From Xanthomonas sp. Leaf148 (lineage in GTDB: Bacteria > Pseudomonadota > Gammaproteobacteria > Xanthomonadales > Xanthomonadaceae), in the NCBI RefSeq assembly GCF_001423585.1, contig NZ_LMOP01000001.1, positions 620,001-684,000 on the forward strand: a DNA stretch of 64,000 nt, written 5' to 3'. This document shows positions 8,558 to 21,583 of the stretch, piece by piece; position 1 is the first letter of the stretch, and each line of letters starts with the position of its first letter. Below the pieces are notes generated by a model, which had not been told where the DNA came from, made no database searches, and was given only the letters and a program-made list of their open reading frames with translations. A program made the translations under genes and the position numbers.

Positions 8558-9713
8558 GCTCGGCCTCCTCGATGGCCGGGAGAAACAGGGTGACGGTGGT
8601 GCCGCACCCAGGTGCGGTCTCCAGATCGACGAAGCCACCGGATTGGGACGCAAAGCCATAGACCTGGCTCAATCCCAGGCCGGAGCCTTTGCCAACATCC
8701 TTGGTGGTGAAAAACGGCTCGCTGGCGCACTGCGCCACCTGTGCCGACATGCCGGGGCCATTGTCGCGCACTGCGATGCTGACGTAACGACGCGTTGCGC
8801 CCTGCGGCGCCGACGGTGCAACGCGCTGCTGCGAGGCGGTGATCACGGTGATGGCGCCACCGGCCGACATCGCGTCGCAACTATTGAACACCAGATTGAG
8901 CAGCGCCGCTTCCAGTTGGCCGGGGTCCACGCATACATCGGGCAGCGCATCGGCGAAGTCCAGCGAGAGCGTTACCGCGGTCGGGCAGGCGCGGCGCAAT
9001 AATTCGAGCGTGCGCGTCACCACCGCGTTGGCGGCATGCCGCTCCGGAACCAGGCGCTGCCCGCGCGCGAAGGCGAGCAGCTGGCGTGTCAGCAAGGTGC
9101 CGCGATCCACCGCGGTCTGCGCCGCTTCCACCAGCATGCGCGTGCGCGCATCGTCGCCGGCACGCAGCGCGATCAGATCCAGGCTGGTCACCATCACCGT
9201 CAGCAGATTGTTGAAGTCGTGCGCCATGCCCAGCGTCAACCGACCCAGCGCCTCGACTTTCTGCGAATGCAACAGCGCGTGCTGCGCCTGCTGCAATAGA
9301 CGTTGCGCGTCATGGCGGTCGGTGACATCGCGGGTGATCTTGGCAAACCCGACCAGCACGCCGAACTCCAGCACCGGCTCGATCACCACGCTGGCCCAGA
9401 AGCGGCTGCCGTCCTTGCGTACGCGCCACCCTTCAACAGCAAGACGCCCCTGCCGCTTGGCAATGTCCAGGTTCTGCATGGGCTCGTCGCGCTGCGCATC
9501 TTCGGGCAGATAAAAACGCGAAAAATGCGAACCAAGCACGTCAGCAGCGGTATAGCCCTTGATGCGCTCACCGCCGGGATTCCAGCTGCGCACATAGCCG
9601 CCGGTGTCGAGCATATAGATCGCGTAATCGGAGACGCTTTGCACCAACAGCTGGCACTGCCGGCTGTCGTGCGACAGCGGCCCTGCGTTGTCGATGGTCG
9701 TTTCCGTCTCCAT
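8550..9713 (-). CDS. PAS-domain sensor histidine kinase
   Basis: A soluble sensor kinase of 387 residues. A PAS domain covers about residues 20-140 ('[20 protein letters not shown]', then the PAC-like '[16 protein letters not shown]'). The phosphoacceptor region is '[19 protein letters not shown]', of the H-D-F-N-N subtype usually paired with receivers. The ATPase domain shows an N box '[12 protein letters not shown]', G1 'VRDNGPGM' and G2 '[14 protein letters not shown]'. No transmembrane segments are seen, so it senses a cytoplasmic signal, possibly through a PAS ligand. The METET start at 9713 is preceded by a purine-rich GGGGGA; a start at 9776 is possible. It is coupled to the receiver at 8189 and divergent from the kinase operon at 9839. 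Confidence 0.93.
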   Translation of the reverse strand: METETTIDNAGPLSHDSRQCQLLVQSVSDYAIYMLDTGGYVRSWNPGGERIKGYTAADVLGSHFSRFYLPEDAQRDEPMQNLDIAKRQGRLAVEGWRVRKDGSRFWASVVIEPVLEFGVLVGFAKITRDVTDRHDAQRLLQQAQHALLHSQKVEALGRLTLGMAHDFNNLLTVMVTSLDLIALRAGDDARTRMLVEAAQTAVDRGTLLTRQLLAFARGQRLVPERHAANAVVTRTLELLRRACPTAVTLSLDFADALPDVCVDPGQLEAALLNLVFNSCDAMSAGGAITVITASQQRVAPSAPQGATRRYVSIAVRDNGPGMSAQVAQCASEPFFTTKDVGKGSGLGLSQVYGFASQSGGFVDLETAPGCGTTVTLFLPAIEEAEHD

Positions 9714-9838
9714 CGCGCGATGTTCCCCCGGAAAAGCGCGCGACCATAGTGACGTCGCCGTGAAGGTTGCGTGCAAGCCAACCCGGCTGGAAAAGCGTCA
9801 AAAACCCGGCGATTGGCGCGTGAAAGTTATCGGCTACC

Positions 9839-13050
<3,212 letters not shown>

Positions 13051-13054
<4 letters not shown>

Positions 13055-13875
13055 CGCCGGTTGAACTGTTCGATCTGGAGTTGCGGGTGCTGCTGGAAGC
13101 GGTGTACCAGCGCTATCACTACGATTTTCGCGATTACGCGGTGTCGTCGTTACGGCGGCGCATGCGCCATGCCATGGCGCGTTTCGAGTGCGCGCGCGTG
13201 GCCGATCTGCAGCATCGGCTGCTGCACGAACCGGAAACGTTTGCGCAGGCGATGCAATTCTTCACCGTGCAGGTGTCGGAGATGTTTCGCGACCCGGCGT
13301 ACTTTCGCGTGCTGCGCGAGCACGCGGTGCCGGTGTTGCGCACCTATCCGTCGATCAAGTTGTGGGTGGCCGGCTGCAGCACTGGCGAAGAGGTCTGGTC
13401 GCTGGCGATCCTGCTGCACGAAGAAGGCTTGCTGGAAAAGGCCGTCATCTACGCCACCGACATCAATCCCGAAGCGTTGAACATGGCCGAAGCCGGCGCG
13501 TACGGCATCGATCGCATCGCACAGTTCAGCCGCAACTACCTGGATGCCGGCGGCCGTGGGTCGTTGTCGGACTACTACACCACCGCCTACGACGGCGCGG
13601 TGTTCGACCGCCGCTTGAAGCGCAATATCGTGTTCGCCGATCACAGCCTGGCCACCGATACGGTGTTCTCCGAAGTGCATCTGGTGTCGTGCCGCAATGT
13701 GCTGATCTATTTCAACCGCGGCCTGCAGGACCGTGCCGTGGGCCTGTTCTTCGACGCGCTGGTGCACCGCGGGTTTCTGGGCCTGGGCAGCAAGGAATCA
13801 CTGCAATTCGGCGCACATGCGCAGGCCTTTGAAACCTGCGCACGCGAACAACGCCTGTATCGGAAGGCCGCATGA
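13051..13875 (+). CDS. CheR-type protein-glutamate methyltransferase
   Basis: A 274-residue SAM-dependent methyltransferase of the CheR family. The N-terminal helical domain (about 1-75) precedes the SAM-binding fold: 'LWVAGCSTGEEVWSLAILL' (motif I, about 105-123), 'YATDINPEALNMA', and 'VSCRNVLIYFN'. CheR normally methylates glutamates of chemoreceptors. No methyl-accepting protein is encoded nearby, so the substrate here could be a kinase of the same operon; that is inference. The ATG overlaps the TGA of the upstream kinase (ATGA), as does its own stop with the next gene. Confidence 0.93.
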
Positions 13876-14456
13876 GCAGCACACTGGCGCACCGACACTT
13901 CGACGCCATCGTGATCGGCGCCTCCGCCGGTGGCGTGATGGCGCTGCAGGCGCTGTTGTCCCACCTGCCTGCCGATCTGCCCATGCCGGTGCTGGTGGTG
14001 CTGCATCTGCCGCGCGACCGCACCAGCCATCTGGCCGAGCTGATGGATGCGCGTTGCGCGCTACCGGTGCGCGAGGCGGACGACAAGCAGCCATTGCGCG
14101 CTGGCACCGTGACCATTGCCCCGCCCGACTATCACCTGCTGGTGGAAACCCGCGACAGCCTGGCCCTGTCGATGGATGCGCCGGTGCTGTTCTCGCGCCC
14201 GGCGATCGACCCTTTGTTCGAATCGGCTGCGGACGTGTTTGCCGAGCGTCTGTTGGCGATCCTGCTCACCGGCGCCAGCAGCGATGGCAGTGCCGGCGTG
14301 GCCGCAGTGCGCGCAGCAGGCGGCACCGCCTGGATCCAGCTGCCCGATGATGCCGCGTCTCCGCTGATGCCCGCCTCTGCCCTTGCCCACGCCGGTGCCG
14401 ATGCGGTGCTGACCCTGCAGGCGATCTGCAAACGACTGGAAGTCTTTCACCCATGA
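13872..14456 (+). CDS. CheB-type protein-glutamate methylesterase without receiver domain
   Basis: A 194-residue protein consisting only of the CheB catalytic domain; classical CheB has about 350 residues with an N-terminal receiver. The catalytic triad is recognisable: serine in 'IGASAGGVMAL' (about residue 17), histidine in 'VVLHLPRDRTSHL', and aspartate in 'ILLTGASSDGSAG' (usually LTGMGxDG). It would remove methyl groups or deamidate Gln on the CheR target. Lack of a receiver means its activity is not switched by intramolecular phosphorylation; regulation may instead come from the receiver-rich kinases encoded on both sides. ATGA overlaps link it to cheR and to the following kinase. Confidence 0.92.
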   Translation: MSSTLAHRHFDAIVIGASAGGVMALQALLSHLPADLPMPVLVVLHLPRDRTSHLAELMDARCALPVREADDKQPLRAGTVTIAPPDYHLLVETRDSLALSMDAPVLFSRPAIDPLFESAADVFAERLLAILLTGASSDGSAGVAAVRAAGGTAWIQLPDDAASPLMPASALAHAGADAVLTLQAICKRLEVFHP

Positions 14457-15577
14457 ATCTCACCACGACCGGCCTTGCTGCGCACGGCGACGAACCCGCC
14501 AAGCTCCTGATCGTGGACGATGTGCCGCAGAATCTGGTGGCGATGGAAGCGCTGCTGCAGCGCGATGGCATCCAGCTGCTGTGCGCATCCTCCGGCGCGC
14601 AAGCGCTGGAGCTGCTGCTTGAACACGATGTGGCGCTGGCCCTGCTCGACGTACAGATGCCGGAAATGGACGGATTTTCGCTTGCAGAACTGATGCGCGG
14701 CTCGCAGCGCACCCGGCATGTCCCGATCATCTTCCTGACCGCATCGCCAAACGATCCGATGCGCGCGTTCCAGGGCTACGAAAGCGGTGCAGTGGATTTT
14801 TTGCACAAGCCCATCGAGCCCCACGTGATCCTGAGCAAGGTCAATGTGTTCATCGAGTTGTACCAACAGCGCCGGCTGCTCAAGGCGCGCAATGCCTCGC
14901 TGGAACGCGCGCTCACGCTCAACGAAACCATGATGGCGGTGCTCACCCACGATCTGCGCACGCCGCTCTCGGTGATCCTGTTGTGTGCGGACAAACTGAG
15001 CCTGGACGTCGATGGCGACGGCTCGGCCGCACGCACGCTCGGACATCTGGAAACCAGCGCGCGGCGCATGGCTCGCATGGTCGAACAATTGCTGGATTTC
15101 TCGCGGCTGCGCACCGATGGGCTGTCGATGCAGTTCGGTCCGTGCAATCTGGGCGAGGTGGCGCACAGCGTGGTCGGCGAGGTGGCGCAGGCCAACCCGC
15201 TCACCACCATCGATCTGCGCACCGAAGGCGACCTGGACGGCGACGGCGACGGCGATCGGCTGGCGCAGGTGGTGTCCAACCTGGTCGGCAATGCGGTGCT
15301 GCATGGCGGCAGTCATCCGGTGCAGGTGCATCTGGACGGCCGCGAGCACGACGTGCTGCGGCTGTCGGTCCGCAACACCGGGCACATCCCCGACAGCCTG
15401 ATGCCGCGCTTGTTCGAACCATTCAAGGCCAGCTTCCATGCCAGCCAGGGCCTGGGGCTGGGATTGTTCATCGCCGATCAGTTCGTCAAGGCGCATGGCG
15501 GCACGCTGCAGGCGCGCAACGAAGCCGGCGACGTGGTGTTCGAAGCCAGACTGCGGCGGCACAACCTGGCTGCATGA
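14453..15577 (+). CDS. Receiver-histidine kinase (REC-HisKA-HATPase)
   Basis: A 374-residue soluble kinase with the receiver at the N-terminus. The receiver (about 15-135) has 'LLIVDDVPQN', phosphoacceptor aspartate in 'LALLDVQMPEMDG' and lysine in 'VDFLHKPIEP'. HisKA follows with 'VLTHDLRTPLSV', then an ATPase domain with N box 'SNLVGNAVLHGG' and G2 'GLGLGLFIADQF'. Such proteins take a phosphoryl input and alter autokinase activity. As the last gene of the ATGA-linked operon it probably receives phosphate from the three-receiver kinase at 9839. The D-rich 'DLDGDGDGDRL' between the motifs is encoded by repeated GGCGAC and looks like a short slippage expansion. Confidence 0.93.
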   Translation: MNLTTTGLAAHGDEPAKLLIVDDVPQNLVAMEALLQRDGIQLLCASSGAQALELLLEHDVALALLDVQMPEMDGFSLAELMRGSQRTRHVPIIFLTASPNDPMRAFQGYESGAVDFLHKPIEPHVILSKVNVFIELYQQRRLLKARNASLERALTLNETMMAVLTHDLRTPLSVILLCADKLSLDVDGDGSAARTLGHLETSARRMARMVEQLLDFSRLRTDGLSMQFGPCNLGEVAHSVVGEVAQANPLTTIDLRTEGDLDGDGDGDRLAQVVSNLVGNAVLHGGSHPVQVHLDGREHDVLRLSVRNTGHIPDSLMPRLFEPFKASFHASQGLGLGLFIADQFVKAHGGTLQARNEAGDVVFEARLRRHNLAA

Positions 15578-15972
15578 TCGCAGCGCGCGCGGGCGGCCAG
15601 GCAACGCACTGGCGGCCTGCGACAACGCATGCGGCCACGCTGCGCCGTGCGGTTCGACGCCCGCGCAATGCCCGGCGCAGGCGCACCGCGCACCGCGCAC
15701 CACCGGCCCATCTAGGCGTTGCAGCATCGCAACCGCACCTGGCGTGTGTATCCAACGTGGATCGCAGCGCCCTGTAACGCATCGCCGGACTCAACCGCAG
15801 CCGATGGGGGTCATGCGAGCGCGAGCAGTGCCAGTCGCCGAAATGCACCGTATGCTCCGCTCGATGCCCTGGTGCCACGCGCCTGAACTCGGCTCTCCAC
15901 GTTCTTCGATCGCACCAACATCTGTTCGTCATCATCAGGCGCACGCCGTGCGTCATGTCAGCGGAGGCGGTT
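15578..15972. other. Gene-free stretch after the kinase operon
   Basis: 395 bases with no recognisable gene. It contains three tandem GCGCACC units (15681-15701) and ends with the GGAGG ribosome binding site (15963-15967) of the DUF1428 gene. No clear terminator for the kinase operon was seen. Confidence 0.4.
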
Positions 15973-16338
15973 ATGTCGTATGTCGATGGGTTTGTCCTTG
16001 CAGTGCCCAAGGCCAACAAGGACACGTTTCAGGAGTACGCCCGCATGGGCGATACGATCATCATGGAGTACGGCGCACTGCGCGTGATGGAGTGCTGGGG
16101 CGACGATGTCCAGCAGGGCCAATGGACCGACTTCCAGCGCGCGGTAGCGGCCACCGACGACGAGATCGTGGTGTTTTCGTGGATCGAATGGCCGGACAAG
16201 GCCACCCGCGATGCGGGCATGCGCAAGATGATGGACGACCCGCGCATGGACCCGGCCGTCAACCCGATGCCGTTCGATGGCAAACGCATGATCTACGGCG
16301 GCTTTGTCCCGATCGTGGCGCTTGGGCAATCAGCCTGA
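15973..16338 (+). CDS. DUF1428 (YbaA-like) protein
   Basis: A 121-residue cytoplasmic protein of the DUF1428 family, related to dimeric alpha/beta-barrel folds. Typical family features are the opening 'MSYVDGFVLAVPKANKD', 'YGALRVMECWGDDV', 'EWPDKATRDAGMRKMMDDPR' and the ending 'MIYGGFVPIV'. The reaction or role of the family is not established. The ATG at 15973 has GGAGG five bases upstream and gives the family's standard N-terminus; the upstream ATG at 15955 would add six residues. It appears to be a single gene between the kinase operon and the thioredoxin gene. Confidence 0.9.
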   Translation: MSYVDGFVLAVPKANKDTFQEYARMGDTIIMEYGALRVMECWGDDVQQGQWTDFQRAVAATDDEIVVFSWIEWPDKATRDAGMRKMMDDPRMDPAVNPMPFDGKRMIYGGFVPIVALGQSA

Positions 16339-16519
16339 GCGAAGCAGCGCGCGATTGCCGCGCGCTGTCGCCTGGCCGCCGCAGGCATCATGCGCGGCGG
16401 CCGGCCTCCCGACACAGGGCCTTCTGCCGTGGTCGCTACACTGACCACATGCAGCCGCATGTGCCGTCGGTGATGTCCGGGCGTCGCGACTGCATTGCCT
16501 GTCCACCGGAGACCACCGC

Positions 16520-16966
16520 ATGACCGACGCACCGCTCCTGATCGCCTGCCCGAACTGCGCCGCCATGAACCGCGTTGCGCGCGCACGCCTGCACGATGCG
16601 CCCAACTGCGGCAGTTGCCATCGGCCGCTGTTTCTGAGGGCGCCGGTGACCTTGTCGGCGGCGGATTTCGACAAGCACGCCGTGCGCAGCGAACTGCCAC
16701 TGGTGGTGGATTTCTGGGCGCCGTGGTGCGCGCCGTGCCTGAGCATGGCACCGCAATTTGCGGCCGCCGCCGCGACGCTGGAGCCGCAGGTGCGGCTGGC
16801 CAAGGTGGATACCGATCTGCATCCTGCGCTGGGCACGCGTTTTGGCATCCGCAGCATCCCCACCCTGCTGGTCATCCGCGGCGGGCATGAGATCGGCCGT
16901 CATTCCGGCACGGTGAGCAGCGCGCAGATCGTCAGCTGGGTGCGTTCGGTGCTGGACGGTCGCTGA
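16520..16966 (+). CDS. trxC: Thioredoxin 2 (TrxC-like) with N-terminal zinc ribbon
   Basis: A 148-residue cytoplasmic thiol-disulfide reductase. The N-terminal 40 residues carry two Cys pairs, 'CPNCAAMN' and 'CGSCHRP', forming the zinc ribbon typical of TrxC. The thioredoxin fold follows, with 'PLVVDFWAPWCAPCLSMAPQ' holding the redox pair and the cis-proline loop 'GIRSIPTLLVIRGG'. The active site is WCAPC, not the canonical WCGPC; alanine between the cysteines can shift redox potential. The length and zinc site distinguish it from TrxA. It is followed directly by a hairpin that serves the opposite-strand receptor gene. Confidence 0.93.
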   Translation: MTDAPLLIACPNCAAMNRVARARLHDAPNCGSCHRPLFLRAPVTLSAADFDKHAVRSELPLVVDFWAPWCAPCLSMAPQFAAAAATLEPQVRLAKVDTDLHPALGTRFGIRSIPTLLVIRGGHEIGRHSGTVSSAQIVSWVRSVLDGR

Positions 16967-16967
16967 T

Positions 16968-17000
16968 AAAAAAAGCCAGCTGCGCATGCACGCAGCTGGC
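16968..17000 (-). terminator. Intrinsic terminator of the TonB-dependent receptor gene
   Basis: Perfect 10-bp stem, GCCAGCTGCG (16975-16984) and CGCAGCTGGC (16991-17000), with a six-base loop. Read on the minus strand it is followed by seven T (16968-16974), so it terminates the receptor gene that stops at 17060. On the plus strand no T run follows, though it may slow transcription from trxC. Confidence 0.88.
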
Positions 17001-17059
17001 CTTCGTCGATGCAGGTGCCGCTGCGACGCAGACGCCGCAGCCCATCGATCAGCTGGCGA

Positions 17060-19420
17060 TCACTGCCAGTTGACGTTGACCGACACGCCCACGATGCGCG
17101 GCTCGTTGTACACCGCCGCCATATAGTTTTCGATCACGCCCTTGACGTTCTTTTCGTTGGTGATGTTGCGCGCGAATGCCGCCACTTCCCATGCACCGTA
17201 GCCGCCGGTGTAGCCCAGCTTGAGGCCACCTTCGAAGTTGCCATCGGCACGGAACTCGGTGGAGTCGTACAGCACAAAGCTGGTCTCGCCCTGCTTGTTC
17301 CAGTCGGTGGACACGAAAAACGCGCCGTCGTTGCCCATCGGAATGTCGTAGCGTGCGGCCAGGTTGAGGTTGTACTTGGGCGCGTTGGGCAGCGGGTTGC
17401 CGTCGATCTGCGCGAAGGTGTTGGCGCCGACGCGGATGGTGGGGTCGTTGACCGTGCACACCACCACGCCATTGAGCGCGCAGGCCTGCGCAAACACGCG
17501 CTTGTCGTTGATTTCGCTATGCAACAGGCTCAGGCCCGCGGTCAGCGACAGGTTGGAGATCGGGCGCCAATCCAGGTCTGCTTCCAGACCGTAGGCCTTG
17601 GCCTTGTCGGCATTGAACAGCACGCCGTTGCCGTCCGAATCGTTGCCGTTGAGCTGGATGTCATCGACGGTGTAGGTGAAGCCGCTGACATTCAGGCGTA
17701 GCCGGTTCTGGAACAGGCTGCTCTTGATGCCGGCTTCCCACGACAGAATGGCTTCCGAATCGGCGGTGGTGAAATCCGAATTGAACACCGCGCTGCGGCC
17801 CTGAATGGTGGGGCCGCGGAAGCCGCGTGCCACGCGTGCATACACGCTCAGGTCCGGGTTGAGTTCATACATCGCGCTCAGGTCCCAGCTGGGCTGGGTG
17901 TCGGACATGCGCACATCGCGACGGCCACGGTAGGTCACCGCGCCGGCCGCGGTGTCGGCGGTCTTGAGCAGACGGGTTTCCTTGGTGTCCTTGGTCTGGC
18001 GGATGCCGGCGGTCAGCGTCAGCGCATCGGTGGCCTTGTAGCTGAGCTGACCGAAGCCGGCCCACGAGGTATTGGTGTTGCGCAGCCTCACCCAGTTATT
18101 GGGATTGCGCGCCGCAGTGCGCAAGAAATACGCACGCTGATAAAAATCGGTGGTGTCGCGGCCATCGAAATAGAACGCGCCCACCTGCCACTGCAGCGCG
18201 TCGTCGCCCTCGCTGGCCAGACGCAGCTCCTGGGTGTACTGATCCAGATCGCGAATCTGCCCCATCGATTGGCCGAACCCGTTCGGCACCCCATTGACCG
18301 GATAATTGGCCGCCGCACCGCCATCGGTGTCGCCACGGCTGTAGCCGGAGGTGGTTTCGTAAGCAGTGATCGAGGTCAGCGAGACGCCGCCGAAATCGTA
18401 GATCGCCTTGATCGAGCCGCCATCGGTCTTGTAGGCCTGCGGGTTGTCGTGGGCTTCGTCGTAGGCCACGCGATCACGCGGCACGTCAACCTTGTCGCTG
18501 CCACGTGTCACCGCATTGCGCAAAAATAGTGTGGAGGTGCCGTCGTAATCGCGGGTGTGCACCGAGCCCAGCAGCGAGAACGCATCGTTGGGCTTCAACA
18601 GCACCTGCAGGCGCGCATTGCGGTCGTTGTAGCCGCCCATTGCGTCCTTACGTGGGGTACGCGTGCCATCGGCGCTGCTGCCGGCAAAGGTGTTGTCCAC
18701 CCAGTCGTCGCGGTGCTGGTACAACGCCGACACGCGGAACGACAGCACGTCGTTGATCGGCCCGCCGAAGCCGCCATCCAGCGACACCGTGTTGTAGCTG
18801 CCGTAGCTGGCGTCGACGCGGCCGGTATAGGTATCGCCGGGCTTGACGGTGTCGAACTTGACGATGCCGGCGGTGGTATTGCGGCCGAACAAGGTGCCCT
18901 GCGGGCCGCGCAGCACTTCGACCTGGTCCACGTCGTAGACCGGGTTGGACTTGAGCACCACGTGCTCCAGCACCACGTCGTCCTGGATGATGGAGACCGG
19001 CTGCGAGGCACCCAGATAGAAGTCGATATTGCCCAGGCCACGGATATAGAAGCGCGGGAAGATGCGCCCGGTGGTGGTCTCGGCGTAGAAGCCCGGCACG
19101 CGGCCGGACAGCGCCAGCAAGGTGTCGTCGCCGCCGGCGGTGTACTCGCGCATCGCCGCGCCCTGCACCACGCCCACCGACACCGGCACATCCTGCAGGT
19201 TCTGCTCGCGGTGCTCGGCGGTGACGGTTACCGCATCCAGCGCAGTGGGGCTGCCCTCGCCCTGGCTGGCCGGCGCCTGCTGGGCCGATGCGGCAGCGGC
19301 CATCGAGGCGAGCAGCAGACCGGCGCAGGCGCGTGCCAGCGGCGTAGGTTGCGGTGCACGCGCATCCAGATGCGCAACAACGGACCTCAGCGACGGAGAA
19401 ACAGACGAGTACAACGACAT
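17060..19420 (-). CDS. TonB-dependent outer-membrane receptor
   Basis: A 786-residue outer-membrane transporter that takes up a ligand using energy from TonB-ExbB-ExbD. Signal peptide: 'GLLLASMAAAASAQQ' (cleavage near residue 49, after an unusually long N-terminal extension). TonB-box-like 'DAVTVTAEHREQNLQDVPVS' opens the plug domain, which includes 'IRGLGNID' and 'QVEVLRGPQGTLFGRNTTAG'. The 22-strand barrel follows, ending in 'RIVGVSVNVNWQ' with the terminal aromatic strand. The sequence looks like the iron-siderophore/unknown-substrate class. Because a GH43 glycosidase is divergently encoded, uptake of plant oligosaccharides is plausible, as in Xanthomonas carbohydrate-utilisation loci, but this is inference. 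The ATG at 19418-19420 was chosen; translation upstream lacks a signal peptide character. Confidence 0.93.
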   Translation of the reverse strand: MSLYSSVSPSLRSVVAHLDARAPQPTPLARACAGLLLASMAAAASAQQAPASQGEGSPTALDAVTVTAEHREQNLQDVPVSVGVVQGAAMREYTAGGDDTLLALSGRVPGFYAETTTGRIFPRFYIRGLGNIDFYLGASQPVSIIQDDVVLEHVVLKSNPVYDVDQVEVLRGPQGTLFGRNTTAGIVKFDTVKPGDTYTGRVDASYGSYNTVSLDGGFGGPINDVLSFRVSALYQHRDDWVDNTFAGSSADGTRTPRKDAMGGYNDRNARLQVLLKPNDAFSLLGSVHTRDYDGTSTLFLRNAVTRGSDKVDVPRDRVAYDEAHDNPQAYKTDGGSIKAIYDFGGVSLTSITAYETTSGYSRGDTDGGAAANYPVNGVPNGFGQSMGQIRDLDQYTQELRLASEGDDALQWQVGAFYFDGRDTTDFYQRAYFLRTAARNPNNWVRLRNTNTSWAGFGQLSYKATDALTLTAGIRQTKDTKETRLLKTADTAAGAVTYRGRRDVRMSDTQPSWDLSAMYELNPDLSVYARVARGFRGPTIQGRSAVFNSDFTTADSEAILSWEAGIKSSLFQNRLRLNVSGFTYTVDDIQLNGNDSDGNGVLFNADKAKAYGLEADLDWRPISNLSLTAGLSLLHSEINDKRVFAQACALNGVVVCTVNDPTIRVGANTFAQIDGNPLPNAPKYNLNLAARYDIPMGNDGAFFVSTDWNKQGETSFVLYDSTEFRADGNFEGGLKLGYTGGYGAWEVAAFARNITNEKNVKGVIENYMAAVYNEPRIVGVSVNVNWQ

Positions 19421-19690
19421 GCGGGTTGATCCTTGGGTAAAGACGCGAAGATGAGTCCGTTCGGCATGGGTCTGCCAGAAGGGGGCGCCGCATGGCGCCG
19501 CGCGCACGATATGTCAGCAATGTTGCAGCGAAGTGGCAGGCGTGCCGATCCGCGCCCATCGGCCACGTTGCGCACAGCCATGCCACCACACGCGTGCGGC
19601 ATGGCAAAACGGCATGCCCTGCTCGGCGGCGAGCTGTCATGCTGCCGCAAGGCTGGCGCTACGCCAGTGGCGCGCATCGGGGGAACTGTC

Positions 19691-21358
19691 GTGAAACGAA
19701 TTGGATGGATGCTGGGCCTGATGGCCGCCATGAGTTGTCAGCTGGCCTACGCCGGCAGCGCACTGATCACCCAGGTGGATTACCAGGGCGATGACGGCGG
19801 CCCGTTGCCGACAGAGGCGCAGTACCGCAATCCGGTGGTGGCCGGTTTTTATCCGGACCCGTCCGCGATCCGGGTCGGCGACGACTTTTATCTGGTCAAT
19901 TCCACGTTCGGCTATTTTCCCGGCCTGCCAGTGTTCAAGAGCAGCGACCTGGTGCACTGGAACCAGATCGGCAACGCGATCGATCGCGCCGACCAGATCG
20001 ACTACGGCCGCGACGAACTGACCCGTGGCCTGTTCGCCGCCAGCATCAGCCACCACGACGGCACCTTCTACATCGCCAACACCTGTTTTTACTGCGATGG
20101 CGGCAACTTCCTGATCACCGCCACCGATCCGGCCGGGCCGTGGTCCGATCCGATCTGGCTCGACGCCAAAGGCATCGACCCGTCGCTGTTTTTCGATGAC
20201 GACGGCAGCGCCTGGCTGGTCAACAACGATGTGCCCGCCGGCAAGTTGCGCTACGACGGACACCGCGCCATCTGGCTGCAGCAGCTGGATCTGACCCGCA
20301 TGAAGCTGGTCGGCACGCGTCAGGCAATCGTGGATTCGGGCTTTCAACCGGCCACCAATCCCGAGCACATCGAGGGCCCGCATCTGTTCCGCCGCGATGG
20401 CTATTACTACCTCACCGCGGCCGAAGGCGGCACCGGCGAGCAGCATGCGCAGATGATCTACCGCAGCCGCCAGATCACCGGCCCCTACGAGCCCTGGAGC
20501 GGCAATCCGGTGCTGACCCAGCGCGACCTGGACCCGAGCCGCAGCGCACCGATCACCTCCACCGGGCACGCACAGTTCGTCGAGCTCAAGGACGGTACCT
20601 GGTGGGCGGTGTTCCTGGGCACCCGCCCGTATCAGGGCAACCACTACGCGCTTGGCAGCGAAACCTTCTTGTTGCCGGTGCAATGGCGCGACGGCTGGCC
20701 GCAGGTAGTGCCGCACGGCAGCGCTGTGCCGCCGGTGGCCACGCGTCCCGCATTGCCGAGCGGCACCCAGACCCTGCCCACCAGCGGCCCGATGCAATGG
20801 AGCGAGCGCTTCCAGGAAGCGCGCGTGCCGATGCAATGGATGACCATCCACCCGCCCACCCAGCCGTGGTACCTGCCCGGCCCGCAGGGGTTGCGCATCA
20901 CCCCGTCGCAGGTCGCGCTGGGCGACATCGGCCGCGGCCAACCCGCGTATCTGGGCCATCGCCTGCAGCATCACCACGCCACGCTGGCGGCCAGTGTCGA
21001 TGGCAGCGCGCTGGCGGCCGGCGAACAGGCCGGTCTTGCGCTGGTGGCCAAGGAGAGCCACTTTCTGGCAGCCATGCTGGTGCGCGATGAGGCTGGCGCG
21101 TCGGTGGTGTTGTATCGCCGCGCCGGCCTGCAGGACCCAAGCATCGGCACCGTGCTGGCGCGTGCGCCGCTGCCCGATGCAACGCAACCGGTGCAGCTGC
21201 GCTTTGCGCTGGACGGCGCGCGTGTGCATGTGGATTACGCGGTGGGCAGCGGCCAGTGGCAGACGTTGCTCGAACAGGGTGACGCCACGCTGCTCAGCAC
21301 CGAGACGGCCGGCGGCTTTCTGGGCGCCACGTTCGGGCCGTACGCGTATTCGCGTTGA
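19691..21358 (+). CDS. Secreted GH43 glycosidase (beta-xylosidase/alpha-L-arabinofuranosidase type)
   Basis: A 555-residue glycoside hydrolase of family 43, probably releasing xylose or arabinose from hemicellulose oligosaccharides. Signal peptide: 'MLGLMAAMSCQLAYAG'. The five-bladed propeller carries the catalytic base Asp in 'AGFYPDPSAIRVGDDFYLV' (about residue 55), the pKa-modulating Asp in 'GIDPSLFFDDDGSAW' (about 163) and the acid Glu in 'EHIEGPHLFRRDGYYYL' (about 227). The C-terminal half (about 365-555) is the concanavalin-like sandwich seen in larger GH43 enzymes. A GTG start at 19691 follows GGGGGAA; ATG 19709 is an alternative. The gene is divergent from the TonB receptor, suggesting a shared uptake and degradation locus. 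Confidence 0.92.
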   Translation: MKRIGWMLGLMAAMSCQLAYAGSALITQVDYQGDDGGPLPTEAQYRNPVVAGFYPDPSAIRVGDDFYLVNSTFGYFPGLPVFKSSDLVHWNQIGNAIDRADQIDYGRDELTRGLFAASISHHDGTFYIANTCFYCDGGNFLITATDPAGPWSDPIWLDAKGIDPSLFFDDDGSAWLVNNDVPAGKLRYDGHRAIWLQQLDLTRMKLVGTRQAIVDSGFQPATNPEHIEGPHLFRRDGYYYLTAAEGGTGEQHAQMIYRSRQITGPYEPWSGNPVLTQRDLDPSRSAPITSTGHAQFVELKDGTWWAVFLGTRPYQGNHYALGSETFLLPVQWRDGWPQVVPHGSAVPPVATRPALPSGTQTLPTSGPMQWSERFQEARVPMQWMTIHPPTQPWYLPGPQGLRITPSQVALGDIGRGQPAYLGHRLQHHHATLAASVDGSALAAGEQAGLALVAKESHFLAAMLVRDEAGASVVLYRRAGLQDPSIGTVLARAPLPDATQPVQLRFALDGARVHVDYAVGSGQWQTLLEQGDATLLSTETAGGFLGATFGPYAYSR

Positions 21359-21583
21359 CTGCCGGCACGCGTACACCGCCCTGCCGCGCAATCAGCTCCA
21401 TGCAGTGCACGCGAAAACCAGCGCGCACTGTTGCTTGCGTTATCTGCGCCTGGCGCAGGCCTGATCGAACGCGCTACTGCGGATGCGACTTATCACATCC
21501 AGTGCCGCAACAGCAGCGTCGTGCCGCAGCGTCGTCGTATCCGACGTCGCATCCACCCACACCAACATGCAAATCACTGCGCT

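Noticed and set aside
19637..21391. A 584-codon frame opposite the GH43 gene
   Set aside because: No domain, biased composition, and the opposite strand has all GH43 catalytic residues.
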